From Streptomyces sp. NRRL F-2664 (GTDB taxonomy: Bacteria; Actinomycetota; Actinomycetes; Streptomycetales; Streptomycetaceae), in assembly GCF_000719345.1 (NCBI RefSeq), contig NZ_JOFX01000093.1, forward strand, positions 1 through 7,262: DNA of 7,262 nt, given 5' to 3'. Below, piece by piece: positions 6,599-7,262 of this stretch. The translations under genes were made by a program, and so were the position numbers. Below the pieces are notes generated by a model that had not been told where the DNA came from, ran no database searches, and saw only the letters and a program-made list of their open reading frames with translations. Each line of letters opens with the position of its first letter. The first letter of the stretch is position 1.

Positions 6599-6856
6599 TC
6601 ACTGTGGCTGACGGGTCCCGCGGGTAGCCGCCTGCTGGTGTGAAAGCAGTCCGGCGATGGCTTGGAGGGTGTCGCTCATGTGCTCGCGTCGGCCGTGGTG
6701 ACGGGCGAGTGCTCGCCAGTTCTTGGGATGTGCGATGCCGTGCTCGACCCGGATACGGCGTGAAGAGTGCGCCTTGCGTTGGCGCTGGTAGATCTCCTCA
6801 TACCAGTCTGGCGGATCCTTCTTGAACTTGCGGTGCGGTGGGGTCACCACGCGGCC
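6599..6856 (-). pseudogene. IS5-family transposase, C-terminal fragment
   Basis: The minus-strand frame reads GRVVTPPHRKFKKDPPDWYE, then EIYQRQRKAHSSRRIRVEHG, IAHPKNWRALARHHGRREHM and SDTLQAIAGLLSHQQ to TGA at 6599-6601. RVEH.IAH.KNWR.LARH is the third-acid region of an IS5/DDE_Tnp_4-type transposase; the Glu is present. This piece is open and looks less decayed than most neighbours. Its first two Asp regions are replaced by an IS110-type N-terminus in the same orientation and the same frame, giving a chimeric open frame of 147 codons (6599-7042). Confidence 0.75.
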
Positions 6857-7127
6857 CTGGTCGGCGATGGCCCGGGCGTCGCGTGCATCGGTTCTGCCCT
6901 CGCCCGTAGGCGCCGAACATCCGGTTGACCGTCCGGCCCGGCACGTAGACCACCCCCTGATCATGCGCAACGGGCAGCGCCAGGAGCAGAGTCGAGGCGC
7001 GGCCGGAGATGCCCGCCCACCGCACTTCATCAGTCTTCTCACGGGGAGTATCGATGAGCGTGAGGACCTGGACCTCGTTGATCACCTTCGTCGATGACAC
7101 CGTCTCGCCATCGGCATCGAGCTTGTC
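6857..7127 (-). pseudogene. IS110-family transposase, N-terminal DEDD-domain fragment
   Basis: On the minus strand, from about 7127, the sequence reads DADGETVSSTKVINEVQVLT, then LIDTPREKTDEVRWAGISGR, ASTLLLALPVAHDQGVVYVP and GRTVNRMFGAYG. After a one-base frame change near 6905 it gives EGRTDARDARAIADQ. VVYVPGRTVNRM..AY and TDARDA..IAD are hallmarks of the DEDD N-terminal domain (transposase IS110-like), with the last Asp pair in DARD. The first Asp region, normally about 15 residues before DADGE, is not recognisable. It ends abruptly at ADQ, where IS5-type sequence takes over. Confidence 0.78.
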
Positions 7128-7262
7128 AGGTTGGCCACTGATCGGGTGATGGCGGGGTGGCGCAACAGGCGGGGCCCTCGGGCTGCTGAGCGGGATGTCT
7201 GACGTCCAGAGCTCTTCAACTCGGGGGCCTCGTCGGTTCCTTATCCTGCCGTACTCGATGTC

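Noticed and set aside
1..7262. The two IS110 pieces at the window edges as halves of one element interrupted by everything between
   Set aside because: The C-terminal piece is on the plus strand at the left and the N-terminal piece is on the minus strand at the right; one insertion cannot give that order, and further inversions would have to be assumed.
1..7262. CRISPR arrays, tRNA or rRNA genes, riboswitches
   Set aside because: No regularly spaced repeats, cloverleaf or rRNA sequence was seen on reading both strands; a covariance-model scan was not possible here.

Overview
The window reads as a piece of an actinomycete genome, most likely Streptomyces or a close relative. The intergenic and transposase-derived sequence is very GC-rich, and the recognisable transposase fragments (IS110, IS3, IS4 and IS5 types) resemble actinobacterial families as I remember them. 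No database search was possible, so family names rest on recognised protein motifs.

There is one intact, clearly functional-looking gene: a 474-residue glucose-6-phosphate dehydrogenase (zwf-type) on the minus strand at 882-2306. Almost everything else is insertion-sequence debris. From left to right: an IS110-type transposase C-terminus (92-274, +); an IS5-type C-terminus with a frameshift (399-505, +); the first ~30 codons of an IS3-type OrfA with a frameshift (668-757, +); zwf (-); a 660-base stretch with no gene but a perfect 21-bp inverted repeat (2674-2720); a nearly whole but dead IS3-type element with 11-bp terminal inverted repeats (2967-4161, -); a 580-base stretch with no gene but a 16-bp GC-rich hairpin (4628-4674); a scrambled block of two transposases (IS4-type and IS5-type, 4742-5655); a full-length but multiply broken IS5-type transposase (5778-6518, +); and an IS110-type N-terminus joined to an IS5-type C-terminus (6599-7127, -).

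The zwf gene stands out. It is complete with all key residues, uses many A/T-ending and rare codons (ATA, AGA, CTA, two TTA), and has none of the usual pentose-phosphate neighbours. The simplest reading is a horizontally acquired, still-open gene stranded in an IS graveyard such as a chromosome arm or plasmid. The enzyme would oxidise glucose 6-phosphate to 6-phosphogluconolactone and supply NADPH. If the host is Streptomyces, the TTA codons would tie its translation to the bldA leucyl-tRNA.

The transposase remains do not work together as a system. Their layout does record rearrangements, above all a block in which one ~570-bp inversion would put two split transposases back in order. I found no CRISPR array, tRNA, rRNA, toxin-antitoxin or defence system, and no strong case for a new biological system.
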